A DNA stretch of 64,000 bases from Gautieria morchelliformis (GCA_015179125.1 WHVA01000557.1:1-64000); one strand, 5' to 3'; numbered from the stretch's first letter, positions 44,998 to 57,104 are shown. Notes: generated by a model from the letters alone, not told the origin. Translations and numbers: made by a program.

Positions 44998-46384
44998 TAT
45001 TTTTTTGCGCCCGAAGCCGAGCTATCGGCTTTCTCGTCAGACGACTTCCCGTCAGAAGCCATGGCTGCCCAGGCCTATGTGGCTCTCGGACACTCCTTCG
45101 CATGGTTGCCACTCTGCGCACATACTAAGCAGAGATTGTTATCCATGTGACGCTGATGTTCTGCGGGCGTAAGTTTGCCGTCCTTGCCAAGTCTGTCCAG
45201 TTCGGTTTTTTTCTGACCCTCAGACTGGTTGTTCCCTTTCGGCTTGTCCTTGCCTTTGCCTTGGTTATTACCGGCATTAGCATTGGAGTTGCCGGAACTT
45301 TGACCTTGACGTCGGTCGTTGTTCTGGGAGCCTGGGTTTTGGTTGGCTGACCTGTCGTTCTTGGCCTTGGGTTTGGGGGCGGAATGAGTCTCACGAGAGA
45401 GCTCACCATGACATTCCCAATACCTCTGGTTGATCTTTTGAATGAGGTCTTGGAGGTCGTCAAGGGTTCAGGGTTTGTCGAAATGCACCATTTTGTCCTT
45501 GATTCGCTTTGGCAGAGCCAAGTAGGCTCGGCGATGCAAAGCCGAATCGTTGTACTGAAGGATGGATGCAAGCCTATAGAATTTGACGAAAAACTGAGTT
45601 GCCTTGTGATTATCCTTCATGACCAAATTCTCGAGCTCAATTTCGGTATCCGCAACTTGATCATAGGGACCGAAATTCAGGTAGAGCTCTTCCGTGAATG
45701 CCGTGTAATGCGAAGCCCATACGGGTTCGTCAGCAGGGTCATCTGCAAGGTAGGGCTCGAAATAATCCAGAGCTGTTCCCTTGAGGAAGGACAAAACGTA
45801 GTTCACTTTCATAGAACCATCTCAGAATGCTTGGGGTTTGGCACGGAAATTCAACATGCACTGGAGAAGGAATCCTCGGAGCTTTTTCGGGTCCGAGCCA
45901 TCAAACTGGTCGGGTTCTCGGAGTTTAGCCTTCGAGTCACTTCGGTCTCCACCACCACCAAGCCCATTGTCGGCGAGCTTTTCCAAAGCCGTGAGCAATC
46001 GCCCAAACCTGTTTCTTGCCATTTGCCAGTTGGGTGCTGCATTCAGGTTGGGATTAGGTCTCGGGCCTGCTACTTCGGGATCGGAATTATGCTTGGAACC
46101 GGAATTGGAATCATTGCCACCTCCACCACCATCACCAGGGTCACTCAGCTCGGGGGGCTCAGCGTTCGGTTCTTTGGGAACTTCGCCGATGCACCCTCAG
46201 CCTGCACCAATTGCTCAGCACCTGGGTGTGTGGGTTGTACTGACAGCGGGTTGGAATACCGGTGACGGAACGGGGGGTTTTCTGGGACACTCGAAGTACC
46301 TCGTGCACGCCGAACTTTGCTTGTTGGTGTTATGCGGTTGCCTTCGGCATGGGTGTAAGATCGGGTAATTGGCATTCTGAACAA
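44998..46384 (-). pseudogene. Gypsy W gag
   Basis: Minus strand from MFRMPITRSYTHAEGN (46384), several frameshifts, then DQFDGSDPKKLRGF, capsid-like YVLSFLKGTALDYFEPY and LNFGPYDQVADTEIELENL, a TGA after VHFDKP, and a C-terminal Lys/Thr/Asn-rich region with a degraded zinc knuckle near 45110. Closely similar to Z gag in layout. Confidence 0.75.
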
Positions 46385-46408
46385 AGAGTGTGGACAGTTC
46401 AGATATAC

Positions 46409-46853
46409 TGTTAAGGTTGTGTTCGTACCGCAGTTCAGCTATACTAGGCTGAACTCGGGTCTCGGGTCGGAGGGCTTGGCTTCAACCTCTTGGGTTGCGC
46501 CCACTCTATGTTCCGCCCTGATTTTGGGAGCGGTCTTGGCTATAAGCCAAGATACGGATTTCGATATCAAGCAAAGGGTCTCAAGTACAATAAGCTAATT
46601 TGATATCTGAACTGAGGAGCTACTGTACATGGACTGGAGGTCTATATAGTAAAGTAGCATGCAGGGTCGCAAAGAGAACATGATCAATGGTCAGGGGAAA
46701 CAAAGGGCCGACAAACGGGGAACTAACTAATAAGGGAATCAGGGGTGATGGGAAGTGTGAAGGGGAGCCTGAAGGAAGCCGAGAATAACCCAAGGTTTCC
46801 GAACGAGAGCTGAAGCCGAGGCTTTGGTCCGGATTCGGGAACGGGTTGTAACA
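46409..46853 (-). repeat. 5' LTR of gypsy W
   Basis: The minus strand starts TGTTACAACCCG at 46853 and ends CTTAACA at 46409, beside the gag leader. Only one W LTR is in the window because the 3' end of W was lost at 7190. Confidence 0.8.
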
Positions 46854-46856
46854 CCA

Positions 46857-47222
46857 TGCCTGAGCCCCCTTAGTTACTTATCCTGTTCCATCACGCATCA
46901 TTAGTATATTGACCTCACCCTGATTCCCCTGTATATTCTCGCCCCTGACCATTACTCTTGCCTGTATATAAACCTCTTGTATGCATTCCTACTCTTCAGT
47001 CTGAAAATCAACTATCATACCCTCTGATCCTTAGCTAGTTTCTAAGTCCTCCCCTCTTCAGCCAAACCTCGCCTCTTATTCGTTTACCTCTGAAGTTGGG
47101 ACTCGTACGTAGGGCCAGGCACAGCACATAAGCTGAAGCCAAGTCCCACTCCAACCTCCCCTCTGAACCTCGCTCCGTAACCTTGGACCTTTGTGTGGGA
47201 TCCTGCTTTGCTGGTCAACTAG
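46857..47222 (+). repeat. Partial Z-family LTR, plus orientation
   Basis: Diverged copy of the Z LTR read in the opposite direction (CTTAGTTACTTATCC, TATATAAACCTCTTG, GAAAATCAACTATC). Both tips are missing. It ends at GGTCAACTAGG and the flanking sequence turns into a Y LTR. Confidence 0.7.
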
Positions 47223-48812
47223 GAGAAATTCCATGTATTTTCTATATAGCGACCTTAAAATATAGCATACAGGCTTTGCTATCATAGGGGATGATTTATT
47301 TAAACTTCCTCTAATTTCCTATCATTTTTTCGCCATTTTTAACGAAGTCCCTGGCCCAAAACACTTCTATTCTGTTGCAGCAGAGTTATGAATCCACATG
47401 TACCCACAACTCTGCTTATTCAAACTCCGACGCGCGCGAGCCCGAACTCGAGCCTGTGGACACTTACGCACCCACAAACTCTGGCCAACCTACCGGTTCA
47501 GACTCAGCACTCTGGAAATAGCAATTTATTCCCAAGCCTCCACAACACAGTTTGTGCAATACAAACTCAGCCCAACCTATGCTACCATAGCAACAAGGCT
47601 ATGCTAGGCTGTGCTGTGCCATGACTACACTCCTAAAATAGAATTAGGGTCATGACTCACTGCCAAGCTGGAGTATTATTGGTCCAAAGTCTTGTGACTT
47701 GGGAAATGACTCCTGCATGACTCAGAGCCTGGCTCGGCACATGACTCATGCTTGAACTCTGGTGTATCATTGGCTGAGAGGCCGCTTACCAATGAAAGGC
47801 TGTGTTGAGCTAATCCTCTTTAAGAATAAGGGTGTATCTTATTCTTAGACGTGACTCATGCCTGACTCACTACCCCATTTCTGCATGACTCACCCCCTAA
47901 TCGTGGGCTGCGATTGGTCAACACGAGTTCTGACTCATTACCCTTTTTCACTCTGACTCACTACCCCATTTCTGCGTGACTCAGTGCATGACTCACTCCC
48001 TAATCGTGAACCGCGATTGGTCAACACATGCTCTGACTCACTACCCTATTTCTCTCTGACTCACTACCCTTTTCCTCAATGACTCACTACCCTATTTTTT
48101 CGTGACTCATTCTAGTCTATTAATAGATGGTAGATACAATATAAAAGGAGGCCTTACTGCCCACCTTTCATCAGCCAATACATCATCATCTACTATCCAC
48201 GTACCTCGTGTGACTTGCCAAGCTTGCACAGCTTACTAAGCTGCTAACCCCAGCTAGGGTTATTACACTTACTTAGTGTATTAATTCTCAGTTAAGTAGT
48301 TGCGTTTCTACTTAGCCACCCGGACTAACACTCCAGGTGAAATTCTGCAGAGTGAGTCTGACAATCGATTTCCTTGTCAATTAGCTCTCCAATACCCGAG
48401 ACGAACTGATCAGTGACTTTCCTGTTCAGTGACTTTCACAAGTCACTTCTTAAACCCTAGTCGCTCGTTTATTGCAGTGCATTGACGTTAATCGGGTCAG
48501 TCCACTTACAAACTCTCCTGTGAAGCCATTCCTATCTTTTTGGAATACTTGGACCCCGATAGTCGTCCTCGAACCTACAGACTTTTAGTTTATTGTTCAG
48601 TGCTGCTAAGAAACATATTGCCTTCCATCCGTATTAACTTGGACTAGTTTTTACGCGGATTGCAACCAAGGTACAAATATTAAATTATTTCCGGAGTTGT
48701 GCTGCAGCATTGTTTAATATTCTTTGAGTTTCGTATACGACACGTTCTGATAGACCAAAGTGTTAGCTCTGACACCAAAGTCTTGAAGGGTTCCAAAACA
48801 GGCATCCACTTG
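47223..48812 (+). repeat. Y element LTR and leader
   Basis: Aligns with 58380-59632, including GCAGCAGAGTT, TATAAAAGGAGGCC (TATA-like, near 48140), GACCCCGATAGT and GGTTCCAAAACAGG. It has no coding content. The exact LTR/leader boundary could not be set. After AAAACAGG the gag expected from the copy at 59.6 kb is absent and protease sequence starts at once. Confidence 0.7.
47653..48110 (+). promoter_or_regulatory. Array of fourteen TGACTCA sites
   Basis: Fourteen exact TGACTCA heptamers in about 460 bp, upstream of the TATA-like box, many in CTGACTCACTACCC units, interleaved with inverted CCAAT boxes (GCGATTGGTCAAC twice, TTATTGGTCC). TGACTCA is the core site of Gcn4/AP-1 bZIP factors. Chance expectation is below 0.1 sites on both strands. 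Confidence 0.7.
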
Positions 48813-50423
48813 CAATTGACTCCCTCCTTGACAGTGGTGCTACAGGGATGTTCATCGATGTGGAGTTTGTAAGGGAACACAGACTTCAGACCCGTCCCCT
48901 ACCCCGTGCCATCCCCGTCTACAATATTGATGGTACCCCAAATGAGGCTGGCTCAATCAAGGAAGAAGTCGACCTCATTTGCACCTTTGGGGATCATACG
49001 GAACGTGCCACATTCTCCGTCACGAGCCTTGGACGACTTGCCATCATTCTTGGTCACACATGGCTTGTTGAACACAACCCAGAAGTTGACTGGCGTACAG
49101 GAGATGTGAAGATGACACGCTGTCCCAAGTCATGTGGGGGCAGACCTGTTGTCAGAGGGCCCACAGTCGAAACTGTTCCAGAAGAGAGTGTAGATCAAGA
49201 GGAGGTTCCCATACAGCACACCCGCTCCCTACTTGAGGAAGGAGACAGGACCTTTGTCATCTTTGTGAATGAGAATCCTGAAATGATTGGCGCAGGCTGG
49301 ACTGTCTCCCAACAGCTTGCTGAACGGGCCAGCAAGTCTGCACCAGTCAGATCCTTCGAGGACCTTGTCCCCAAACCATACCAGGAGTTCAAGGATGTGT
49401 TTTCTAAGGAGTCATTTGACCAACTGCCTCCTCGAAAGCCCTGGGACCATGCAATTGAGCTCACTCCAGGTGCACAACCCTTCAGCACAAAGGTTTACCC
49501 AATGTCACCGGTTGAGCAAAGGGAACTGGATAACTTCCTTGAGGAGAACCTGAAGAGCCATCGTATCCGTCCTTCCAAGTCGCCTATGGCATCTCCAGTC
49601 TTCTTTGTGAAGAAAAAGGACGGCAGTCTTAGATTTGTGCAAGACTACCGGAAACTCAATGATATAACAATCAAGAATGCCTATCCTTTGCCCCTTGTTC
49701 CAGACATCATGAATAAGATTGCTGCTGGAAGGGCTAAATACTTCACAAAGCTTGACATTCGCTGGGGATATAATAATGTACGCATAAAAGAGGGAGATGA
49801 GTGGAAGGCAGCCTTTCGGACAAATAGGGGCCTGTATGAACCTCTAGTCATGTTCTTTGGACTCACGAACAGCCCAGCAACCTTCCAGACGATGATGAAT
49901 GACATCTTCAAGAGTCTCATCAATGAAGGGGTTGTGGTGGTGTTCATGGACGACATTCTCATCTTCACAGAGTCGCTTGAAGAACATTGTAGGATTGTAC
50001 GACGTGTCCTTGAAATCCTCCAGGCCAACAACCTGTACCTCAAACCTGAAAAATGCCTATTTGAGCAACTAGAGGTGGAGTATCTCGGCCTCATCCTCTC
50101 TCAAGGACAGGTTGCCATGGACCCAGTCAAGGTTGCAGGGGTGCGGGACTAGCCAATACCACGTAACGTCACTGAAGTCAAATCATTCCTTGGTTTCATC
50201 AACTTCTACCGTAGATTTGTGGAAGACTTCTCACACATTGCAAAGCCCCTCAACCAGTTGACAAAACAGGATGCCCAATGGTCTTGGGATCCAAATGGCC
50301 CAGAGCAAACGTCCTTCGACAAACTCAAACGCCTCATCACCTCAACACCGATCCTTGTCCTCCCTGATCAAGACAAACATTTCCGTCTTGAAACAGATGC
50401 CTCAGCGTATGCCACAGGAGACC
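48813..50423 (+). pseudogene. Gypsy Y protease and reverse transcriptase
   Basis: Protease with LLDSGATGMFID and LAIILGHTWLVEHNPEVDW; a linker; RT with VFFVKKKDGSLRFVQDYRKLN, FGLTNSPATF, the catalytic FMDD (VVVVFMDDILIF) and YLGLILS; a TAG after GVRD where Trp is usual; then SFLGFINFYRRF and the start of RNase H (LETDASAYATG). Nearly open over 430 codons. It is cut at 50423 by the tail of a gypsy G LTR. Gag is missing upstream. Confidence 0.88.
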
Positions 50424-50481
50424 ATAAGTTGAAGCCGCTGTCCTTTCCAGTTCCGACCTAGTGGAAATCTCGATACGTAAC
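50424..50481 (+). repeat. 3' scrap of a gypsy G LTR
   Basis: The last 58 bp of the G LTR (ATAAGTTGAAGCCGCTG...GATACGTAACA) sit between Y RNase H and copia C3 gag. The remaining LTR and any duplication are absent. Confidence 0.85.
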
Positions 50482-52598
50482 ATCGCTGCACCACATCATC
50501 ACCGACTGCACCACCGCTGCCGACGCGTGGAAGCGTGTCCACGACTCATTCTCCACCCTAGGTCCGATGCACCAGGTGTCTCTCCTGAAGCGTGCCCTCT
50601 CCATGCGATTCGCCCCCGGCGTTGACATTGACGTGACACTCCTCGCTCTCGAGCACACGATTAAGAAAATGTTTGCCGCCGGCCCCATCAAGGAGGATGA
50701 CTGGATGATCATGATCTGTCTTAATGCGCTTTCTCATGACATCTTCACTCCTATACGCAAACAGCTCGAAGGTATTCTTACCTCTATGAAGGAAGGCATT
50801 TCTTTCGACGGTCTCAAAGCCCAATTGCGCTTCGAGGCATCTAAAATCCGCCATGCCAACCAAGTCATCACCGCCGATGAAGCCCTAGCCGCTGTATCCT
50901 CCAAGAAAGTGCCTCACATCATCTGCACTAATTGCAGCAAGCCCAGCCACACGAAGGAGAAATGCTGGCACCCCGGTGGTGGCAACGAAGGTGGCGGTCC
51001 TAAAGCCCGTGCCAAGAAGGAAAAAGATTCCGCTGCTCTCGCTGCTGCTGTTGCCGATACCAACGTCACGGGGGAGCATAGAACTGAATCTGCTAACATT
51101 GCCAAAGCCTCACCAGCTACATCGCGTCCAATATCTTTCTACCAACAAGATGACCGAATATATGATAAGGACTGGTCATTCGCGTACACGGACAAAAACG
51201 ATGCTGCGTGCAGCATCGATTGGCTGGCTTACAAGCACGGCACAATGCAACCAGAGCAAGCTCTTGCATCGACAGAATCCGTCCCCCGCTTCCTTGATTC
51301 TGGCGCTTCGATCCATTGTACTCCCTGTAAGAGCGACTTCACCAGAATCATGCCAATCACGCCTTGCCCTATAAAAGGGATGAATGGTTCTATCACTGAA
51401 GCTGTTGGTATGGGTGACGTGACAGTAAACACCCTAAGCGGCCAATCGATCACCCTTCGCAATGCTCTGTACGTACCAGATGCGACCATCAGGCTGATAT
51501 CGGTAGGGAAGCTTGCAGATGACAATGACTACTTCTCGGTCTTCTCCAAAGACCAATGGCGCGTATATGACCGACTAAAAAGGGAGATCCTCAGAGGCAC
51601 TAGGGCTACCGGAGGCTTATACTACGTCCCTATCACCTCTTCCACTCAAGCATTTGCTAACCTTGCGCGAGCACCAGCTGACCTCGCGACTTGGCATAAA
51701 CGATTGGGACACGTAAATTACCAATCCATCATAGCGATGGCTAAGAAAAACATGGCCACAGGTATGCCCACCGACCTCTCCTGCATTCCACCAATCTGAG
51801 AACACTGCATCCTCGGCAAACAAGCCAAAACACCTGTACCGAAGATATGTGAAGGGGAGAGGGCGGCTGAAATTATTGAAGTGGTCTACTCTGATATCAC
51901 CAGGCCTGAGGACGTACCCGCCGGCGGAAAATTTTACATGCTAAACTTTATAGATTATCGTTCCAGGCACACCTAGACATACCTCCTTGCCAAAAAGAGT
52001 GATGCACTCGCTGTGTTTACTGAGTGGCAGACCCTCGTTGAACGGCAATCTAACCGTCCTGTTAAGAGATTTATTATGGACAACGGTGGAGAGTACACTT
52101 CTAAAAACTACGAGAGATACCTCGGTCAACACGGTGTTAACACCTGCTCACTGCACCATACACTTCCTCTGAGAACGGCACCGTTGAACGGTCCCACCGT
52201 ATGATCATGTCTAGAGCCTGATCAGATGCCAATCTTCCCCCCAGCTTATGGGGTGAATGCGTGATGACCGCGGTATACCTCAAAAACCACACTCCTTCGC
52301 GAGTGCTTGATGACGTGACTCCATATGAAGCTTGGACGGGGCAAAAGCCCGACTTATCCCACCTGCGAGAGATCGGCTGCAGGGCCTTTGTATTAATCCA
52401 AAACCGACACGTCGCAAAAATTTACAACCACTCAGTGGAATGTGTCCTGGTTGGATACTCTCAAGTCTCCAAGGCCTACCGGTGCTACAACCGCACCACT
52501 GGCCAGATCATCACATCGCGAAATGTCACCTTCATCGAATCACAGGACAGCGCCCCACGCCCACTGCACCCGGACTCATATCCGGCTGCAATGACGTA
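50482..52598 (+). pseudogene. Copia C3 gag, protease and integrase
   Basis: Starts inside gag (ITDCTTAADAWKRVHDSF), with a CCHC knuckle (CTNCSKPSHTKEKC, residues C-X2-C-X4-H-X4-C), the protease FLDSGASIHCT, the integrase zinc region (WHKRLGHVNYQSI, C-X2-C broken by a TGA at 51799), the core with VVYSDITRP and FIMDNGGEYTS, then frame breaks to YLKNHTPSRVL. Typical Ty1/copia order protease-integrase-RT. The 5' end of gag and the 5' LTR are lost at the junction with the G LTR scrap. Confidence 0.85.
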
Positions 52599-54203
52599 GC
52601 TGAGAGCGATGACAAAGGGGCTAACTACGATGTGAACCCGACGGGCAACGGCTGCCAACTACTGGATGATGACGAGGCACATGACACGGCAGGTGATACG
52701 ACTGGGGAGGATGTACCGAGCAATGAAAATACACCCGGCATCCTCGACCCTGATCCTGACATCCTGCGCCGATCCTCACGCGTCCCCAAACCCTCCCCTG
52801 CGGGTGCAGCCATGCGAAACCTGCTGTACACCAGCCGCACTGAACAAACCGTCGCCGAAATAACCTCCACGAGCACCCTAGCCCACCTCGCCCGCTCTGC
52901 TAAGAGGAACGCGGAACTCGAGGCCAACTTCATAGAAGATCTGGCGTTGGCGGGCATCGTACACGAGGAGGAGGACCCCAGATCCTTTACCGAGGCTCTC
53001 AAAGGGCCTAACAGCCCAATATGGCAGCTAGGCATGGACTCCAAGTCGGAATCCATGGCGAAACATCACATCTGGGATCTTGTACCGCGATGTTCTGTCC
53101 CTGTCAGGAAAAGAATCATCAAAAGCAAGACCGTTTGCCATATCAAATGGGATGAATCTGGGAAAGTGGCTAAACTGAAGGCTCGCATAGTGGCGAAGGG
53201 TTTCACCCAAATTGCCAGCCAGGATTACCATGACACGTTCTCACCGGTTGCACACCTGGAGTCGTTCCGAGTCATCCTTGCACTAGCCGTGTCCCTTGAC
53301 TGGGAAATATGACAGCTCGACGTAAAAACTGCCTACCTCCACTCCAGCCTCGATGAGGAGATATACATGGAGCAAGCCGAGGGTAGCGTCGTTAAGAGAA
53401 AAGAGGATCACATGTGCAGACTATGAAGGGGACTATACGGACTGAAACAGTCTGGCCAACAGTGGAACAAAACCCTGGATAAGGTGATGACATCTCACCA
53501 TTTCTCTTGAAATCCCGTCGACCACTGTGTGTACACATGTTCCACAAAATACGGGAAGTCAATGGTGGTGATCCACATGGATGACATGGCTGCCGCTGCC
53601 AGCATCATGGCAGAGATGGATTCGATCATCCGGGATCTCCAAGCCGACATCGACATCACTGACCTTGGCGATATCAGGTGGATGCTTGGCATTGAGATCA
53701 CTCGTGACTGCGTCGCCAGAACGATATCCTTCAGCCAGACGGCGTACATTGAACGCATAGTCAAACACTTCAGTCTCAATACTGCCTATCTGGTGTGGAC
53801 CCCACTTAACACAACTACCAAGGACCTCTCCCACAATCAATCCCCAAAGAGTGCTGATGAAATAACCGTCATGTCGAGAGTACCCTATCGTGCCGCCATA
53901 GGCTCTATGATGTACGCGTCTATGTGCATGAGACCCGACATCACCTTCCCTGTCAATCGCCTCTTCCAATTCTTGATAAACCCCAGGGAACCTCACTGGA
54001 ACACGGTGAAACATGTCCTCACGTACCTCAATGCTACCCGCTCTCACTGCCTCGTCCTCGGAGGTGTGTCTCCCTGTATCACCCTTTCCGGCTCCTCTGA
54101 CTCTGACTACACTTCTGACACGGACAGCAGGAAATCCGTGTCAGGTTACGTTTTCTTCCTTGGCAATGGGGCGATCACCTGGAGCTTTAAGAAGCAGGCG
54201 TCT
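52599..54203 (+). pseudogene. Copia C3 reverse transcriptase and RNase H, first part
   Basis: A linker, then RT with FTEALKGPNSPIWQLGMD, KLKARIVAKGFTQI, YHDTFSPVAHLESFR, LDVKTAYLHSSLDEEIYM and LYGLKQSGQQW. The catalytic box reads HMDDMAAA in place of YVDD. RNase H begins SGSSDSDYTSDTDSRKSVSGYVF and is cut at KKQAS by the composite X. Several TGA stops (near 53310 and 53425). Confidence 0.85.
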
Positions 54204-57104
54204 TGTCAAGTTTGGATTTTGGGCGTTAATATTGCATGTTAGTGGCGAATGCCCGAATAGCGTGTGCGATCTAGTGAATCGCCCAGCAAACAGTACCGAA
54301 GAGGTAAGGGTTAAGAAGTAAGAGGGTTACTCAAAAGGAATTCGCCCTGATCTACAGTCATAGTGAAATAGCCCGTGGCACTTGATGATGTAATGCGCAA
54401 GGTGTCACGGAAAGGTTGTCTAAGTAGCGACAATCCTTTCGCCGGCGAAGGCACTCCTTCAGAGCCCTTCGCTGACAGCACAGAAAATAACTCGAAGGCT
54501 AAGGTAACAAAGATTAAGTATGAGAACTCACCAGTGATGCCTAAGTCCTCTTCTGGTCGAAGATAGAAATCTACAGGAGAAGGCTCAAGACGATGATCAC
54601 AGCGAGGTCAAGTTTGCACAAGATGGACGTATGATAATTAAACTGGAGAATATACATGCGAATGTAGACTACTTATACCGAATGCTCATATGGTGCTAGT
54701 GAATAGGAAAGAGGCCATCTGGAGTCAGGATTGGATAGGGGTGCATGGTCAGGATACATAATAGATGAAATAGGCATACAATAGAATGGAAGAGGGGTGC
54801 GAACATGAAACGATGGAGAGGAAAGAGGGTGAAGGCCCCTATGTACGAAAACACGCCTTGGGACCTGCATATACACCACCCTGCACGGACTCTTCGTCTG
54901 CTGGGTTGGTCCCACATGACCTACGGGTAGGATGCCCCGCGAATGCATTCTGGCCATAGGAACACCAAAAGGGGGTTGAGTTGAGAAGATGATGGGACCA
55001 GTGATGAACCATCAATCCAGGTAAAGGATGTCGATCGTGTTTGATGGCGTGCCTGCTGGTGAATGATGTGAGTAGCGAATGGTCATATGGCGAATGTGGC
55101 GAATAGCGAATGGAGCGAGGAGTGAATGGAGCGAAGACGAGCGAACATGGAAGAGTGGTGAAAGGGACAACAGGGATAGCTGGGTACAAGAAATAAATGA
55201 GTCATGACAGCCTGCACCTCCTTGCAATTCATGATAGGACTAGTGATGAACCATCAATCCAGGTAAAGGATGTCAATTGTGTTTGATGACATGGCTACTG
55301 GCGAATGATGCAAGTAGCGAATGGTCATTTGGTGAATGTGGCGAATAGTGAATGGAGCAAGGAGTGAATGGAGCAAGGAGTGAATGGAGCAAGGAGTGAA
55401 TGGAGCGAAGCCGAGCGAACATGGAAGAGTGGTGAAAGGGAAAACAGGGATAGCTTGATACAAGAAATGAATGGGTCATGACAACTGTGTGGTGAAAACT
55501 TCAGCAAAGCTAATTCGTCCTGCCCTGCAGTGGTACAAGTCCCATTGAGTCCAACCTGCATGGAGGCTGCAACTGACACTATCCGAATGCATCCTGAGCA
55601 TGTGTGTCTGTCATGGAGTGGGAGTTTAACAGATGATGGGTTCTAAGATTGATGAGGGCCCCAACACCTGGCTGTCAAGATTGGTTTTTAGGCGTTAATA
55701 TCGTGTATTAGTGAACACAACGAATGCCCGAATAACTTGTGCGAATAAGTATGCCGTTCGGCGAATAAGTGAACCGATGAATGTTCACGAAACAAAGGGG
55801 TTGCCCGAACGGGGCTCGCCCTGTCTACAGTCGTAGCGAAACAGCTCGCAGCACTTGATGATGTAACGTGCAAGATACCGCAGAAGGGCTGTCTAAGTTT
55901 CGACGGTCCCTTCGCTGGCGAAGGTGCTCCTTCGGAGCCCTTCGCCAACAGCACAGAAAGTAGTTCGAAGGCTAAGGTAATGAAGATGAAGTATGAGAAC
56001 TCACCAGGAATGCCTAAGTCCTTGGCTGGTCGAAGATATAAATCTTCAAGGAGGGGCCCAAGACGATGATCACAGCGAGGTCAAGTTTGCACAAGGTGGA
56101 CGACGTATGATAATTGAACTGGGGAATATACATGCGAATGTAAACTACTTATATCGAATGCTCGTACGGTATCATCGAATAGGAAAGAGGCCGTCACGAG
56201 TCAGGGTTAGATAGGGGTGCGCAGTCATGATACTAAGGAGATGGAATAAACATACAATAGAGTGAGGGAGGGGTGCGAATATGAAACGACAGAGAGTAAA
56301 GGTGGCGAAGGTACTTATGTACGAAACCATGTCTTGAGGCCCGCATACATGTCTCCCTGCACGGACTCTTCGTTCACTGGGTCGATCCCACACGACCTTC
56401 TGAGGGAAAGCTCCGCGAACATACTTTGGCCATACGAAAACCCAAAGGGGTTGGATTTAAGATGATGATGGGGTTAGTGATGAATCATCACGCCAGGTAA
56501 ATGGTACCGATCGTATTTGATGGCGTGCCTTTGTTGGCAAAATGTGCGAGCAGCAAATAGTGGTTCGGCGAAATGCGGCAAAGGGTGAACGGAAAGAACA
56601 TAGAGGAGGCGTCGCCGAAGGGAGGGGCGAAGCCGAGCGAACACAGAGGAGGAGTAGCGAACGAGGGAATGGGGGTAACAAGGTGCAGGAAATACATAGG
56701 TCATGGCAATCTGATTGTCAGAACCACATAGAAGAAGGCTGAGCAGAGGAGGTGGTAGGCCCAACGATGACTGCTAAGTTAGTCCGAAGACGTCGATCGC
56801 TTGTTGACAACATAACCATGGTCATTGTCGCGAACAGCGAGAATTGGCTGCTGAACATGACAATGGCGATCGGAACGAACACGGAGATGGGGTGACAAAT
56901 GGTAAGACAGAGCACCTGAATATGAGAAATAGACGCGTCATGACACTGGCGTCCTGGCAGGAATGATGCGAATAGCGAATGCGAAAGCAGTATGGCGATG
57001 AATATTTCGGCAAGATATTCGCTGGTTTGGGAAGCCGTTTGCTGGTTGAGGAGGTCATTCGCTGTGTGTTGAGGGATGGTTTGCATAATAAATGAATCAT
57101 GACA
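54204..57104 (-). mobile_element. X7: composite X with three terminal modules
   Basis: Flanked by CGTCT (54199-54203 and 57105-57109) inside C3 RNase H; removing it rejoins KKQAS-VTKSSCEAEYYS. The left end is TGTCAAGTTTGG. Three successive TCATGACA ends follow at 55209, about 55482 and 57104, each preceded by GCGAAT-rich repeats. X9 is nested in it at 55673-56945. It looks like an X whose 5' end was extended by repeated terminal modules. Confidence 0.75.
55673..56945 (-). mobile_element. X9: complete X element, long form, nested in X7
   Basis: 1273 bp flanked by CTGGC (55668-55672 and 56946-56950). Left end TGTCAAGATTGG, right end GCGTCATGACA, second module start near 56702. The terminal frame 55688-55954 is open (88 codons). 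Confidence 0.88.

Noticed and set aside
47653-48110. CRISPR-like or satellite array
   Set aside because: Spacing between TGACTCA units is irregular and the units lie inside an LTR of a eukaryotic retroelement; there are no spacers of uniform length.
55210-55672. An independent complete X copy between X7 and X9
   Set aside because: Only the CATGACA end and module are present and no TGTCAAG end is found, so it was treated as a terminal module of composite X7.
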